Shown piece after piece: positions 1-7,502 of a stretch of 14,533 nt of DNA. Position numbers and translations under genes: made by a program. Source of the DNA: Alphaproteobacteria bacterium (lineage in GTDB: Bacteria > Pseudomonadota > Alphaproteobacteria > Caulobacterales > Caulobacteraceae); NCBI GenBank assembly GCA_028869395.1, contig JAGWSE010000293.1, forward strand, positions 1-14,533. The letters are read 5' to 3'. Under the pieces are notes generated by a model. The model was not told where the DNA came from and searched no databases. It saw nothing but the letters and a program-made list of their open reading frames with translations. Within the stretch, counting starts at the first letter, position 1; each line of letters begins with the position of its first letter.

Positions 1-17
1 GGCATCCCGCCGCCGAC

Positions 18-22
18 GGAGG
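18..22 (+). promoter_or_regulatory. Shine-Dalgarno of ilvA
   Basis: GGAGG lies five bases before the ATG at 28, one of the clearest ribosome-binding sites in this window. It fixes the ilvA start. The promoter itself lies outside the window. Confidence 0.7.
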
Positions 23-27
23 TTCCA

Positions 28-1269
28 ATGGCCGAGATCACGCAAAGCGCTTCAGCAAGCCTGCCGGTTACTCTTCGTGATGTCGAGGCGGCGGCCGTAA
101 AGCTTGCCGGTTTCATCAAGCAGACGAGTTTCGATCACAGCCGCACGCTGTCCGATATCACCGGCGCCAACATCTGGCTCAAGTTCGAGAACCTGCAATT
201 CACCGCGACCTTCAAGGAGCGCGGCGCGCTCAACCGGCTTTCGGCGCTGTCCGCCGAGCAGCGCCGGCAGGGCGTGATCGCGGCCTCCGCCGGCAACCAC
301 AGCCAGGGCCTCGCCTACCACGCCGCGCGGCTCGGCATACCCGTGACGATCGTGATGCCGAAGGGCACGCCCTTTGTGAAGGTGCAGCAGACCCGCGCCC
401 ACGGCGCCGAGGTGGTGATCGACGGCGACAGCTATGACGAGGCCTCGGCGACCGCCAAGCGGCTGTGCGACGAGCGCGAGCTCACCTTCGTGCACCCGTT
501 CAACGATCCCAAGGTCATGGCCGGTCAGGGCACGGTGGCGCTGGAGATGCTGGAGGACGTTCCGGATCTGGAGGTCCTGCCGGTGCCGATCGGCGGCGGC
601 GGCCTGATCGCCGGCGTCGCGACGGCGGCCAAGCACCTCAAGAAGGACATCTCCGTCATCGGCGTCGAGCCGGCGATGTATCCCTCGTTCACCGCCAAGA
701 TGCGCGGCGTCAACACCGCCACGCCGCACGGGACGTCGACCATCGCCGAGGGCATCGCGGTCAAGGAGGTGGGCGAGGAGAGCTACGCCATCGCCCGTCC
801 GCTCATCGACGATGTGCTGCTGATCGAGGAGCCGTTCTTCGAGCGCGCCGTGGCCCTCTACTGCAATGTCGAGAAGACGGTGGCCGAAGGCGCCGGCGCA
901 GCCTCGCTGGCGGCGCTGCTGGCGCACCCGCGCCGCTTCAAGGGCAAGAAGTGCGGCCTGATCATCACCGGCGGCAACATAGACACGCGCCTGCTGGCCT
1001 CGGTGCTGACCCGCGAACTCGTGCGCGAGCAGCGGCTGGTCAGCCTGCGCATCGTGGGCGACGACCGGCCGGGTCTCCTGGCCACCGTATCGGCGGTGAT
1101 CGGCCAGATGGGCGCCAACATCATAGAGGTGGCTCACAACCGCCTCGCGCTGGACGTGCCGGCCAAGGGCGCGGAGTTCGACATCATGATCGAGACCCGA
1201 GACGCCCAGCACGCCCAGGAAGTCATGGACGCCCTGCGCGAGCGCGGCTATCCGCCGCGGGCCGTCTGA
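28..1269 (+). CDS. ilvA: Threonine ammonia-lyase (threonine dehydratase) with C-terminal ACT domain
   Basis: PLP-dependent enzyme that deaminates L-threonine to 2-oxobutanoate, the first step toward isoleucine, in the cytoplasm. The 413-residue protein shows the fold-type II signature FKERGA with the PLP-binding lysine at K63, the substrate loop SAGNHSQG at 87-94, and the glycine-rich phosphate-binding loop GGGG at 189-192. Residues about 337-411 form an ACT-like regulatory domain (VSLRIVGDDRPGLL), so feedback control by an amino acid is likely. The length fits the roughly 400-residue single-ACT class rather than the longer two-domain E. coli IlvA, so tdcB-like naming is also possible. The start is supported by GGAGG at 18-22, five bases before the ATG. 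The stop overlaps the next ATG by one base (TGATG), indicating translational coupling to the FKBP gene. Confidence 0.93.
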   Translation: MAEITQSASASLPVTLRDVEAAAVKLAGFIKQTSFDHSRTLSDITGANIWLKFENLQFTATFKERGALNRLSALSAEQRRQGVIAASAGNHSQGLAYHAARLGIPVTIVMPKGTPFVKVQQTRAHGAEVVIDGDSYDEASATAKRLCDERELTFVHPFNDPKVMAGQGTVALEMLEDVPDLEVLPVPIGGGGLIAGVATAAKHLKKDISVIGVEPAMYPSFTAKMRGVNTATPHGTSTIAEGIAVKEVGEESYAIARPLIDDVLLIEEPFFERAVALYCNVEKTVAEGAGAASLAALLAHPRRFKGKKCGLIITGGNIDTRLLASVLTRELVREQRLVSLRIVGDDRPGLLATVSAVIGQMGANIIEVAHNRLALDVPAKGAEFDIMIETRDAQHAQEVMDALRERGYPPRAV

Positions 1270-1760
1270 TGAAGCGCATTCTCGTCCTCGCCGCGGCGGC
1301 CGTCGCGCTGTCGGCCTGCCATCCGAAGCCCTCGCCCCAGGCGCAGGCCTCCCAGGCCCAGGCCTTCCTCGCCGCCAACGCCAGGAAGCCGGGCGTGCAC
1401 GTCCTGCCCGACGGGCTGCAGTACCAGGTCCTGCAATCCGGGCCTGCGAACGGCGGCCATCCGCAGGTCGGCGACGAGGTCAAGGTCAACTACGAGGGCA
1501 AGCTCACCAGCGGCACGGTGTTCGATTCCAGCTACCAGCGCGGCACGCCCGCGGTCATGCCGCTGAGCGGTCTGATCCCGGCCTGGCAGGAGGCCCTGCC
1601 GATGATGCGCCCGGGCGACGTCTGGATGCTCTACGTGCCGCCGAAGCTGGGCTACGGCGCCCAGGGCGCGGGCGATGCGATCCCGCCCAATGCCGCCCTG
1701 ATCTTCAAGATCGAGCTGATCGACTTCCTGCCCGGCCCGGGTCGCACCGCGAACGGGTGA
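1269..1760 (+). CDS. FKBP-type peptidyl-prolyl cis-trans isomerase, predicted lipoprotein
   Basis: Predicted proline isomerase/chaperone of the FKBP family, 163 residues. The N-terminus is a lipoprotein signal (MKRILVLAAAAVALSAC) with lipobox LSAC and lipidated cysteine C17, so the mature protein should be membrane-anchored in the periplasm. A linker rich in Ala and Gln (about 20-35) leads to one FKBP domain at about 55-155. Recognisable family blocks are VKVNYEGKLTSGTVFDSS, LIPAWQEALPMMRPGD, LGYGAQG and IPPNAALIFKIELIDF. The ATG at 1269 is chosen because it follows the ilvA stop directly, with a one-base overlap, and gives a complete signal peptide; an upstream in-frame extension would only cover ilvA. 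It is probably cotranscribed with ilvA and the argE-like gene, although no functional tie is obvious. Confidence 0.9.
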   Translation: MKRILVLAAAAVALSACHPKPSPQAQASQAQAFLAANARKPGVHVLPDGLQYQVLQSGPANGGHPQVGDEVKVNYEGKLTSGTVFDSSYQRGTPAVMPLSGLIPAWQEALPMMRPGDVWMLYVPPKLGYGAQGAGDAIPPNAALIFKIELIDFLPGPGRTANG

Positions 1761-1764
1761 GACC

Positions 1765-2931
1765 ATGCCAGAGCTCGCCCAGGCCATCGACATCCTAAGC
1801 ACCCTCGTCGGCTTTGACACCACCTCGCGCGGGTCGAACCTGGCGCTGATCGAGTGGGTGGAGAGGTATCTGGACGGGCTCTCCATCCCGCATCGGCGCG
1901 TGCCGAACGCCGAGGGGACCAAGTCGAACCTGGTGGCGACGATCGGGCCGCAGGTCGAGGGCGGGGTGGTGCTGTCGGGCCACACCGACGTGGTGCCGGT
2001 GGACGGCCAGCCCTGGACGTCGGACCCCTTCACGGTGGTCGAGCGCGACCGGCGGCTCTACGGCCGCGGGACCTGCGACATGAAGGGCTTCATCGCCCTG
2101 GCCCTGGCCGCCGCCCCGGAGATCGCCGCGGCCGACCCGAGGAAGCCGGTGCACCTGGCCTTCTCCTACGACGAGGAGATCGGCTGCCTGGGGGCGCCGG
2201 CGATGATCGAGATGATCCGCCGCGAGCTGCCGGCGCCCGCCCTGGTCGTCGTGGGCGAACCCACCGACATGGAGGCGGTCAGCGGCCACAAGGGCATCGC
2301 CACCTTCCACGTGACCGTCACCGGACGCGAGGCGCACTCCAGCCAGACCCAGCAGGGGGTCTCGGCCAACATGGCGGCGATCCGGCTGATGGCGACCCTG
2401 GTCGAGATTTCGGAGCGCCTGGAGCGCGAGGCCGATCCCGCATCGCCCTTCACGCCGAAGGGCGCGACCCTGACGATCGGGGTGATCCATGGCGGCACCG
2501 CGCACAACATCCTGGCGCGCCGGTGCGAGTTCCAGTTCGACCTCAGGAGCCCGCCAGGCCTGGACCTCGAGGCTGCGCTGGCCGGCTTCTTCGCCGAGGC
2601 CGTGGCGCTGGACCGTCAGATCAAGGCGCGCGCGCCGGAGGGCGGGGTCGCGGTCAACCGCCACTCCAACGTGCCGGCCTTCGCCCCGGAGCCGGACGGC
2701 GCGGCCGAGGCGTTCGCGCGCCGGCTCGCCGGCGACAACGGACCCTCGCGGGTGGTCTCCTATGCGGCCGAGGCCGGGCAGTTCCAGCGGGCGGGCTTTT
2801 CCACCGTGCTTTGCGGCCCTGGCTCGATCTCCCAGGCGCACCAGCCGGACGAGTACGTCGAGGTCTCGCAGGTGGAGCGGGGCCTGGCCTTCATGCGCCG
2901 GCTCACGGAGTGGGCGGCGGCGGGCGCGTGA
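1765..2931 (+). CDS. argE: Acetylornithine deacetylase (M20 metallopeptidase family)
   Basis: Zinc-dependent amidohydrolase of 388 residues, predicted to convert N-acetylornithine to ornithine in arginine synthesis. Metal-site and catalytic motifs of the M20 family are present: SGHTDVVPVDG (H73, D75), GRGTCDMKG (bridging D105), YDEEIG (catalytic E137 and metal E138), VGEPTDM (E165), and C-terminal CGPGSISQAHQPDEY (H359). The central GREAHSS region belongs to the dimerisation domain. The order and GPGSISQAHQPDEY tail fit the ArgE branch better than DapE or carboxypeptidase G2, but substrate cannot be proven from sequence. The start lies four bases after the FKBP stop, with GGTGAG across that stop acting as ribosome site. 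The 3' end overlaps the convergent glycosyltransferase by 29 bases. Confidence 0.88.
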   Translation: MPELAQAIDILSTLVGFDTTSRGSNLALIEWVERYLDGLSIPHRRVPNAEGTKSNLVATIGPQVEGGVVLSGHTDVVPVDGQPWTSDPFTVVERDRRLYGRGTCDMKGFIALALAAAPEIAAADPRKPVHLAFSYDEEIGCLGAPAMIEMIRRELPAPALVVVGEPTDMEAVSGHKGIATFHVTVTGREAHSSQTQQGVSANMAAIRLMATLVEISERLEREADPASPFTPKGATLTIGVIHGGTAHNILARRCEFQFDLRSPPGLDLEAALAGFFAEAVALDRQIKARAPEGGVAVNRHSNVPAFAPEPDGAAEAFARRLAGDNGPSRVVSYAAEAGQFQRAGFSTVLCGPGSISQAHQPDEYVEVSQVERGLAFMRRLTEWAAAGA

Positions 2932-3943
2932 GCGGGCGGATCACCACGCGGCGCAGGAACAGGTCGAGCGGATTCCAGGTCATCGCCCGGGCGATGGCCA
3001 ACGAGCCCACCTTCCGCCGGGCCTGAGCCTCGCGGCGCGCCTCCAGGGCGATCGACAGCCCCGCGATTCCGGCCTTCAGTCCCCGCCAGGGGGCCGCGAA
3101 CTCGCCGCGGGTCGCGTGCCTTGCGAACAGCACGGCCGTGGTCGCCAGGTGCAGCGGCAGCGTCACCCATAAGAGCACGGGCGGCGTGTCCTTCACGAAC
3201 ACCCAGAAGCGGTTCCGCGAGCCATGGAAGACCGCGAAATCGGAGCGTGGCCCTCCGGTGGAGGCCGAGCCTTCGTGGCGCACCACGGCGTCGGGAACCA
3301 CCAGGGTCCGCTCGCCGGCCAGCCTGAGCCGATAGCCGAGGTCGACGTCCTCGCAGTAGCAGAACAGCCGCTCGTCGAAGCCGCCGAGGTCGAGGAACAG
3401 GCCGCGGTCGATCAGCATGGCGCCCCCGCAGGGACTGAACACCTCGCCCAGTTCCGAGCGGCCGTCGTCCTTGCGGCCATAGCCGCCGCGGAACGGAAAG
3501 CCGGGCGCGGCCATGACGTCGCCTAGGCCATCCAGCCGTCCTGGATCGCCCGCCATCAGCTGGCGCGAGGCGAAGGCGTGGACGTCGGGGTGCGCCTGTG
3601 CTGCGTCGAGCAGCCGCTCCAGCCACGCCGGATCGGCGTAGGCGTCGGGGTTGATCAGCGCCAGCCAGCGGCCGCGACCCGCCCGCGCGCCCTGGTTCAC
3701 GGCCGCGGCGAATCCGCGGTTCTCGGCGTTCTCGATCAGGCGGATAGCGGGGTCCGCCGCCTCGGCGGTCTGCGCGGCGCGATCTTTGGAGGCGTTGTCG
3801 ACGACGATCAGCTCGAAGTCGGAGAAGGTCTGCGCCTTCAGGGCGGCGAGGCAGCGCGCGAGCGTCGGCCCGGCTTCATAGGTGACGAGGACGACGGTGA
3901 CGGAGGGCGCCTTTGACTTGTCTTTCTGAGCCGCTCGGGTCAT
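2903..3943 (-). CDS. Family 2 glycosyltransferase (rhamnosyltransferase-like)
   Basis: Predicted inverting GT-A glycosyltransferase, 346 residues, acting at the cytoplasmic face of the inner membrane in surface-polysaccharide synthesis. The N-terminal half has SVTVVLVTYEAGPTL, the nucleotide-binding ELIVVDNASKD (D49), NRGFAAAVNQGA and the metal-site region ALINPDAYAD (98-104), followed by GGAMLIDRGLF and FDERLFCYCEDVDLGYRL. These match the WbbL/RfbF type of GT2 that often transfers dTDP-rhamnose. A hydrophobic stretch (VLLWVTLPLHLATTAVLFA) near the C-terminus suggests membrane attachment. I chose the ATG at 3943 because GGAGAG lies about ten bases upstream; an ATG at 3964 is possible and would add seven residues. 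The adjacent divergent rfbC supports a rhamnose link, which remains inference. Confidence 0.85.
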   Translation of the reverse strand: MTRAAQKDKSKAPSVTVVLVTYEAGPTLARCLAALKAQTFSDFELIVVDNASKDRAAQTAEAADPAIRLIENAENRGFAAAVNQGARAGRGRWLALINPDAYADPAWLERLLDAAQAHPDVHAFASRQLMAGDPGRLDGLGDVMAAPGFPFRGGYGRKDDGRSELGEVFSPCGGAMLIDRGLFLDLGGFDERLFCYCEDVDLGYRLRLAGERTLVVPDAVVRHEGSASTGGPRSDFAVFHGSRNRFWVFVKDTPPVLLWVTLPLHLATTAVLFARHATRGEFAAPWRGLKAGIAGLSIALEARREAQARRKVGSLAIARAMTWNPLDLFLRRVVIRPLTRPPPPTP

Positions 3944-3974
3944 CCGGGGGCGTCTCTCCGTCATTTGCGTCGAC

Positions 3975-4529
3975 ATGACCACGATCACGCCGCTCGCGCT
4001 TCCCGAAGTGCTGCTTATCACGCCCAGGCGCCACGGCGATGCCCGTGGCTGGTTCGCCGAGACCTGGAGCGAGAAGCTGATGGCCGAAGCCGGGCTCACG
4101 GCCGCCTTCGTGCAGGACAACCAGGCCTTCAACGGCAGGAAGGGTACGATCCGCGGCCTGCATTTCCAGAAGGCGCCGCACGCCCAGGGCAAGCTGGTGC
4201 GGGTGCTGAAGGGTGCGATCTACGACGTGGCTGTGGATGTCCGCCCCGGCTCGCCCTCCTACGGCCTGTGGGTCGGGGCCGAGCTCACCGCCGACGTGGG
4301 CGAGCAGCTGTTCGTTCCGCGCGGCTTCGCCCACGGCTACTGCACCCTCACGGACGACACAGAGCTGTTCTACAAGGTCGATGGCCAGTACGCGCCGCAG
4401 CTGGAAGGCGGCGTGGCCTGGGACGACCCGGACCTCGCGATCCCCTGGCCCGTCGACCACGAGCCGGTGCTGTCGGAGAAGGACAAGAAGCTGCCGCGGT
4501 TGAAGGATCTTCCGCGAACGGAATTCTGA
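3975..4529 (+). CDS. rfbC: dTDP-4-dehydrorhamnose 3,5-epimerase
   Basis: Third step of dTDP-L-rhamnose synthesis: epimerises dTDP-4-keto-6-deoxyglucose at C3 and C5. The 184-residue protein is the usual length for RmlC and shows the cupin landmarks: RGWFAETW, FVQDNQAFN, GTIRGLHFQ with catalytic H63, K73, DVAVDVR (84-90), FVPRGFAHGY (113-122), catalytic Y133 in LFYKV, and the SEKD block with D170. No rfbA, rfbB or rfbD is in the window, so this copy is separated from the rest of the pathway or those genes lie elsewhere. There is no clear Shine-Dalgarno sequence before the ATG, and only 31 bases separate it from the divergent glycosyltransferase start, so its promoter must overlap that gene. 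Confidence 0.93.
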   Translation: MTTITPLALPEVLLITPRRHGDARGWFAETWSEKLMAEAGLTAAFVQDNQAFNGRKGTIRGLHFQKAPHAQGKLVRVLKGAIYDVAVDVRPGSPSYGLWVGAELTADVGEQLFVPRGFAHGYCTLTDDTELFYKVDGQYAPQLEGGVAWDDPDLAIPWPVDHEPVLSEKDKKLPRLKDLPRTEF

Positions 4530-4533
4530 CCCA

Positions 4534-4558
4534 CTCGTCCCCGCGAGGGCGAGGATCC
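4534..4558. repeat. REP-like imperfect hairpin between convergent rfbC and queG
   Basis: CTCG-(T)-CCC at 4534-4541 pairs with GGG-CGAG at 4547-4553 around a CGCGA loop, with one bulged T, followed by GGATCC. On the minus strand it would translate as DPRPRGDEW, which resembles the DPRLRGDE-type peptides that come from dispersed palindromic repeats in alphaproteobacterial genomes. It sits in the 61-base gap between two convergent stops and may also act as a bidirectional transcription barrier; there is no U-tract. Copy number in the genome is unknown from this window. Confidence 0.45.
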
Positions 4559-4590
4559 AAGCGGCGCGTGGGCTATGCGGCGGACCCGGC

Positions 4591-5757
4591 TTAGAACCCC
4601 GCCTGCGGGGGGGCGAGCGGTTGTTGGGCCCATTCTTCGCGAACGCTCTCCTCCACCTCGCCAGCCAGATGCTCGGCTCGCAAGGCTTCGAACGCGTCGT
4701 CTTTCAGCAGGCGCGACAGAGCCCAGACCGCCGCGCCGCGAACCAGGGCGGAGGGGTCGGCCAGCAGGCGCTGGGCTTCGGCGGCCAGGGCCGGCTCGCC
4801 GGAGTTGCCGATGGCGTAGAGGACGTTGCGCAGGAACCGCTCGCGGCCGGTGCGCTTGACGGGACTTCTGGTGAACAATGCGCGGAAGGCGGCGTCGTCC
4901 AGGCGCGAGAGCTCGGCGAGCGAAGGGGCGCGCACTGTCTCGCGGGCGTGCAGCTTCTGCTCGGCGGAGACCTGCGCAAACTTGTTCCAGGGGCAGACCG
5001 CCAGGCAGTCGTCGCAGCCGAAGATGCGGTTGCCGAGCGCCGGTCGCAGCTCGCGCGGGATCGGACCCTTCAGTTCGATCGTGAGATAGGAGATACAGCG
5101 GCGCGCATCCAGCTGGAACGGCGCGGGAAAGGCGTTCGTGGGGCAGGCGTCCAGGCACGCCCGGCAGGTCCCGCAATTCATCGGCTCCGGATCATCGGCC
5201 GACAGCTCCAGCGTGGTCAGGATCGAGCCGAGGAACAGCCACGAGCCGAACTCGCGGGACACGAGGTTGGTGTGGCGACCCTGCCAGCCCAGGCCCGCGC
5301 GCTCGGCGAGCGGCTTCTCCATCAGGGGCGCGGTGTCGACGAAGACCTTCAGCTCGCCGCCGAACCTCGCCTGCAGCCAGCCGCCCAGCTGCTTCAGACG
5401 ACCCTTGATCAGTTCGTGGTAGTCGTCGCCGCGGGCGTAGACGCTGATCGCGCCTCGGCTCGGCGCCTCGATCACGGCGAGCGGATCCTCGTCCGGGCCG
5501 TAGTTGACCCCCAGCACGATCGCCGATCGCGCGCCGTCCCACATGGCGCGGGGATGGGCGCGGCGGGGCAGGGTGTCCTGCATCCAGGCCATCTCCCCGT
5601 GCCGTCCTAGAACCACGTACTCGGCCAGGCGCGCGGCGGCGGGCCAGGGGGCGTCCCCTAGCTCGGTAACGTCGGTAAAGCGGCAGAGGTCGAACCCGAG
5701 CGCCTTGGCTTGGGCGCGGATCAGGTCTTCGCGGGCGTCAGAAGTCGAGGTCGTCAT
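4591..5757 (-). CDS. queG: Epoxyqueuosine reductase
   Basis: Last step of queuosine synthesis: reduces epoxyqueuosine to queuosine in the wobble position of tRNAs with GUN anticodons, using cobalamin and two 4Fe-4S clusters. The 388-residue protein has the family motif YARGDDYH (107-114), VDTAPLMEK with the likely catalytic D141, GWQGRHTNLVSREFGSW, and two ferredoxin-type clusters: CGTCRACLDACP (C195, C198, C201, C205) and CDDCLAVCPWNK (C248, C251, C255), with C221 the probable eighth ligand. The C-terminal third (about 285-370) looks like a short HEAT-type helical repeat region, as in characterised QueG. The start overlaps the end of the upstream glutathione S-transferase gene by 20 bases, so both are likely on one transcript. 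Confidence 0.93.
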   Translation of the reverse strand: MTTSTSDAREDLIRAQAKALGFDLCRFTDVTELGDAPWPAAARLAEYVVLGRHGEMAWMQDTLPRRAHPRAMWDGARSAIVLGVNYGPDEDPLAVIEAPSRGAISVYARGDDYHELIKGRLKQLGGWLQARFGGELKVFVDTAPLMEKPLAERAGLGWQGRHTNLVSREFGSWLFLGSILTTLELSADDPEPMNCGTCRACLDACPTNAFPAPFQLDARRCISYLTIELKGPIPRELRPALGNRIFGCDDCLAVCPWNKFAQVSAEQKLHARETVRAPSLAELSRLDDAAFRALFTRSPVKRTGRERFLRNVLYAIGNSGEPALAAEAQRLLADPSALVRGAAVWALSRLLKDDAFEALRAEHLAGEVEESVREEWAQQPLAPPQAGF

Positions 5758-6424
5758 AATGCCCGGCGGGCGGCAGCCCCGGCCAGCGGTCGGCGAGAAG
5801 CGGCCGGAAGGCCGGTCGGGACTTCAGCTTCATGTACCAGGTCTTCGCCGCCGGGAAGTCGCCCCAGGGCACGTCGCCGAAGTAGTCGAGGACAGACAGA
5901 TGGGCGGCCGCGGCGAAATCGGCAAGCGAGAGCCGGCGCCCCGCCAGCCATTCGCGCGCCTGCAACAGGGCTTCGACATAGCGCAGGTGGCTCTTCAACC
6001 CGTCCCGGCCCTGCCGCAGATTGGCGTGCTCGGGGGGGCCCAGGCGCAGCAGCCGCTTCTCCATCTTCTCGTGCAGGATGAAGCCGGAGGCCTCGTTCTC
6101 GAACTTGCGGTCGAACCATTGCACGAGCCGCCGCGACTCGGCGCGCTCGGCCGGCTCGCGGCCGAGGAGGGCGGGCTCGGGATGGGCCTCTTCCAGCCAG
6201 CCGAGGATCGCGCGGGATTCGCACAGCACCAGCCGGTCGGGGCCTTCCCCCTCGACCAGCACCGGTGTCATGCCCGAGGGATTGAGGTCGGCGAAGGCCT
6301 GCGGCTGCTCCCAGTAGCGCACCTGGACCTCGGCGAACGGCAGCCGCTTCTCGCCGAGCGCGAGGCGGACCTGGCGTGAGGCCGGGTCGAGCGGGAAATG
6401 ATGCAGGGTGCGCTCCTGGCTCAT
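5738..6424 (-). CDS. Glutathione S-transferase family protein
   Basis: Soluble 228-residue protein with the two-domain GST layout. Residues about 5-80 form the thioredoxin-like domain: LHHFPLDPASRQVRLALGEK, the cis-proline motif GMTPVLV, and the glutathione gamma-glutamyl contact CESRAI. Residues about 95-215 are the all-helical domain, with the N-capping block GRRLSLADFAAAAHLSVLDYFGDV. The N-terminal catalytic residue is uncertain: a serine is present in DPASRQVRL, the usual position for a Ser/Cys-type bacterial GST. Substrate unknown; similar genes are annotated as FrmB- or maleylacetoacetate-isomerase-like, but I see no basis for either. Overlaps queG by 20 bases; about 76 bases separate it from the cation efflux gene upstream. 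Confidence 0.85.
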   Translation of the reverse strand: MSQERTLHHFPLDPASRQVRLALGEKRLPFAEVQVRYWEQPQAFADLNPSGMTPVLVEGEGPDRLVLCESRAILGWLEEAHPEPALLGREPAERAESRRLVQWFDRKFENEASGFILHEKMEKRLLRLGPPEHANLRQGRDGLKSHLRYVEALLQAREWLAGRRLSLADFAAAAHLSVLDYFGDVPWGDFPAAKTWYMKLKSRPAFRPLLADRWPGLPPAGHYDDLDF

Positions 6425-6482
6425 GTCCGGCGGCTAATCGCGCTTGAAGGGAGAATCAACAGGGCGAACAGACGCTGCGCCC

Positions 6483-6499
6483 CTTAAGCACGGCTTAAG
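6483..6499. repeat. Perfect 7-bp inverted repeat just after the cation-efflux stop
   Basis: CTTAAGC at 6483-6489 and GCTTAAG at 6493-6499 are exact reverse complements around a three-base loop. On the minus-strand transcript the hairpin begins one base after the efflux pump's stop codon. It may be a weak terminator or 3'-end stabiliser, or an operator for the downstream glutathione S-transferase gene. No U-tract follows, so intrinsic termination is uncertain. Confidence 0.4.
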
Positions 6500-6500
6500 A

Positions 6501-7442
6501 TCACGCTTCGGCGTGCGGCGCTTCGGCGAAAGCCCCGCCGTGCGGCTCGGCGCGGCCCCGCGGATCTGCGTGGATGATGATGTCGGCCGATGGGAAGACC
6601 TCCAGTACGCGCTTCTCGGCGGCGACGATCACCTCGTGGGCGGTTTCCAGGGTGAGCTCGGGGTCCAGGTCGACGTGCATCTGCATATGGACGAACGGCC
6701 CCGAAGCGCGGGTGCGCAGCTGGTGCACGTGGGTGAGACGGGCGTCCTGGGTCATCAGCTTGACGATCCGCGCGCGCTCCTCGTCGGGCAGCTCGCGGTC
6801 CATCAGCTGGGCGGAGGCCTCGCGGAAGACGTTCACCGCGCCCCAGAGCAGGATCGCGGCGATGATCAGTGCGGCGGCGGCGTCGAGGCTGTTGCGGCCG
6901 AGCCAGACGGTCGCGCCGATGCCGGCGAGCGCGATGATGTTCGAGGCGAGGTCGGCGGCGTAGTGCGCCCGGTCGCCCGAGACCGCCACCGAGGAGGTCT
7001 GGCGCAGCACCCGGTTCTGCGCAGCGATCAGCAGGGTCGTCAGGACGACGGAGACGACCATCACCCCGATCGCCAGCCCGTGGGCCTGGAGCGGATGCGG
7101 CTCGACGAGGTCGCCGATCGCTTCCCGGCCGATCAGGGCGGCGGAGGCGAACACCAGTCCCGCCTGCACCAGGCTCGCGAACGCCTCGGCCTTGCCGTGG
7201 CCGAAACGGTGTTCCTGGTCGGGCGGCGCCACCGCGTAGCGGACCGCTATGAAGGTGCCCAGAGAGGCGACCAGATCGAGACCGGAATCGGCCATCGAGG
7301 CAAGCAGCGCCACCGAGCCCGAGATCAGCCACACCGCGAACTTCACCGCCACCAGCACGGCGGCCGTCGCCACCGAGTAGATGGTCACCCGCCGTGTGAG
7401 GGCGGCGGTCTCGGCCGGGGCCAGGGCGCGGGGCGTTTCCAT
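6501..7442 (-). CDS. Cation diffusion facilitator (FieF-like divalent metal efflux)
   Basis: Inner-membrane metal/proton antiporter, 313 residues, predicted to export Zn2+ and/or Fe2+. Six transmembrane segments are expected within about 18-200. The transport-site tetrad matches E. coli FieF: SMADSGLDLVAS in TM2 (D52, D56) and SGDRAHYAADLASN in TM5 (H160, D164). The TM2-TM3 loop has the typical HRFGHGKAEAFASL (78-91). The cytoplasmic C-terminal domain (about 215-300) has the histidine-bearing strands VHQLRTRASGPFVHMQMHVDLD and IIIHADP that bind the regulatory metals in this family. It is not preceded by a convincing Shine-Dalgarno sequence. A 60-base gap separates it from the upstream citrate synthase gene, in which I see no clear promoter. 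Metal preference cannot be settled from sequence. Confidence 0.9.
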   Translation of the reverse strand: METPRALAPAETAALTRRVTIYSVATAAVLVAVKFAVWLISGSVALLASMADSGLDLVASLGTFIAVRYAVAPPDQEHRFGHGKAEAFASLVQAGLVFASAALIGREAIGDLVEPHPLQAHGLAIGVMVVSVVLTTLLIAAQNRVLRQTSSVAVSGDRAHYAADLASNIIALAGIGATVWLGRNSLDAAAALIIAAILLWGAVNVFREASAQLMDRELPDEERARIVKLMTQDARLTHVHQLRTRASGPFVHMQMHVDLDPELTLETAHEVIVAAEKRVLEVFPSADIIIHADPRGRAEPHGGAFAEAPHAEA

Positions 7443-7502
7443 CGGCGCGGACGTTAGCCGAGCCCGCTCGTCAGGCCAGCGCGAACGACTCGCAAGGCCC
7501 GG

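Noticed and set aside
52..1212. 386-codon minus-strand open frame opposite ilvA
   Set aside because: Composition is Arg/His/Gly/Asp-rich with no recognisable domain; the plus strand holds an unmistakable threonine ammonia-lyase. High GC removes stop codons from the antisense frame.
1795..2841. 348-codon minus-strand frame opposite argE
   Set aside because: Antisense shadow of a complete M20 peptidase gene, with no motif of its own.
3944..4192. Minus-strand extension of the glycosyltransferase frame across rfbC
   Set aside because: It overlaps rfbC antisense and lacks homology; GGAGAG supports the ATG at 3943.
6444..7457. 337-codon plus-strand frame opposite the cation efflux gene
   Set aside because: Low-complexity Gly/Arg/His-rich translation; the minus strand has all four metal-site residues of a cation diffusion facilitator.
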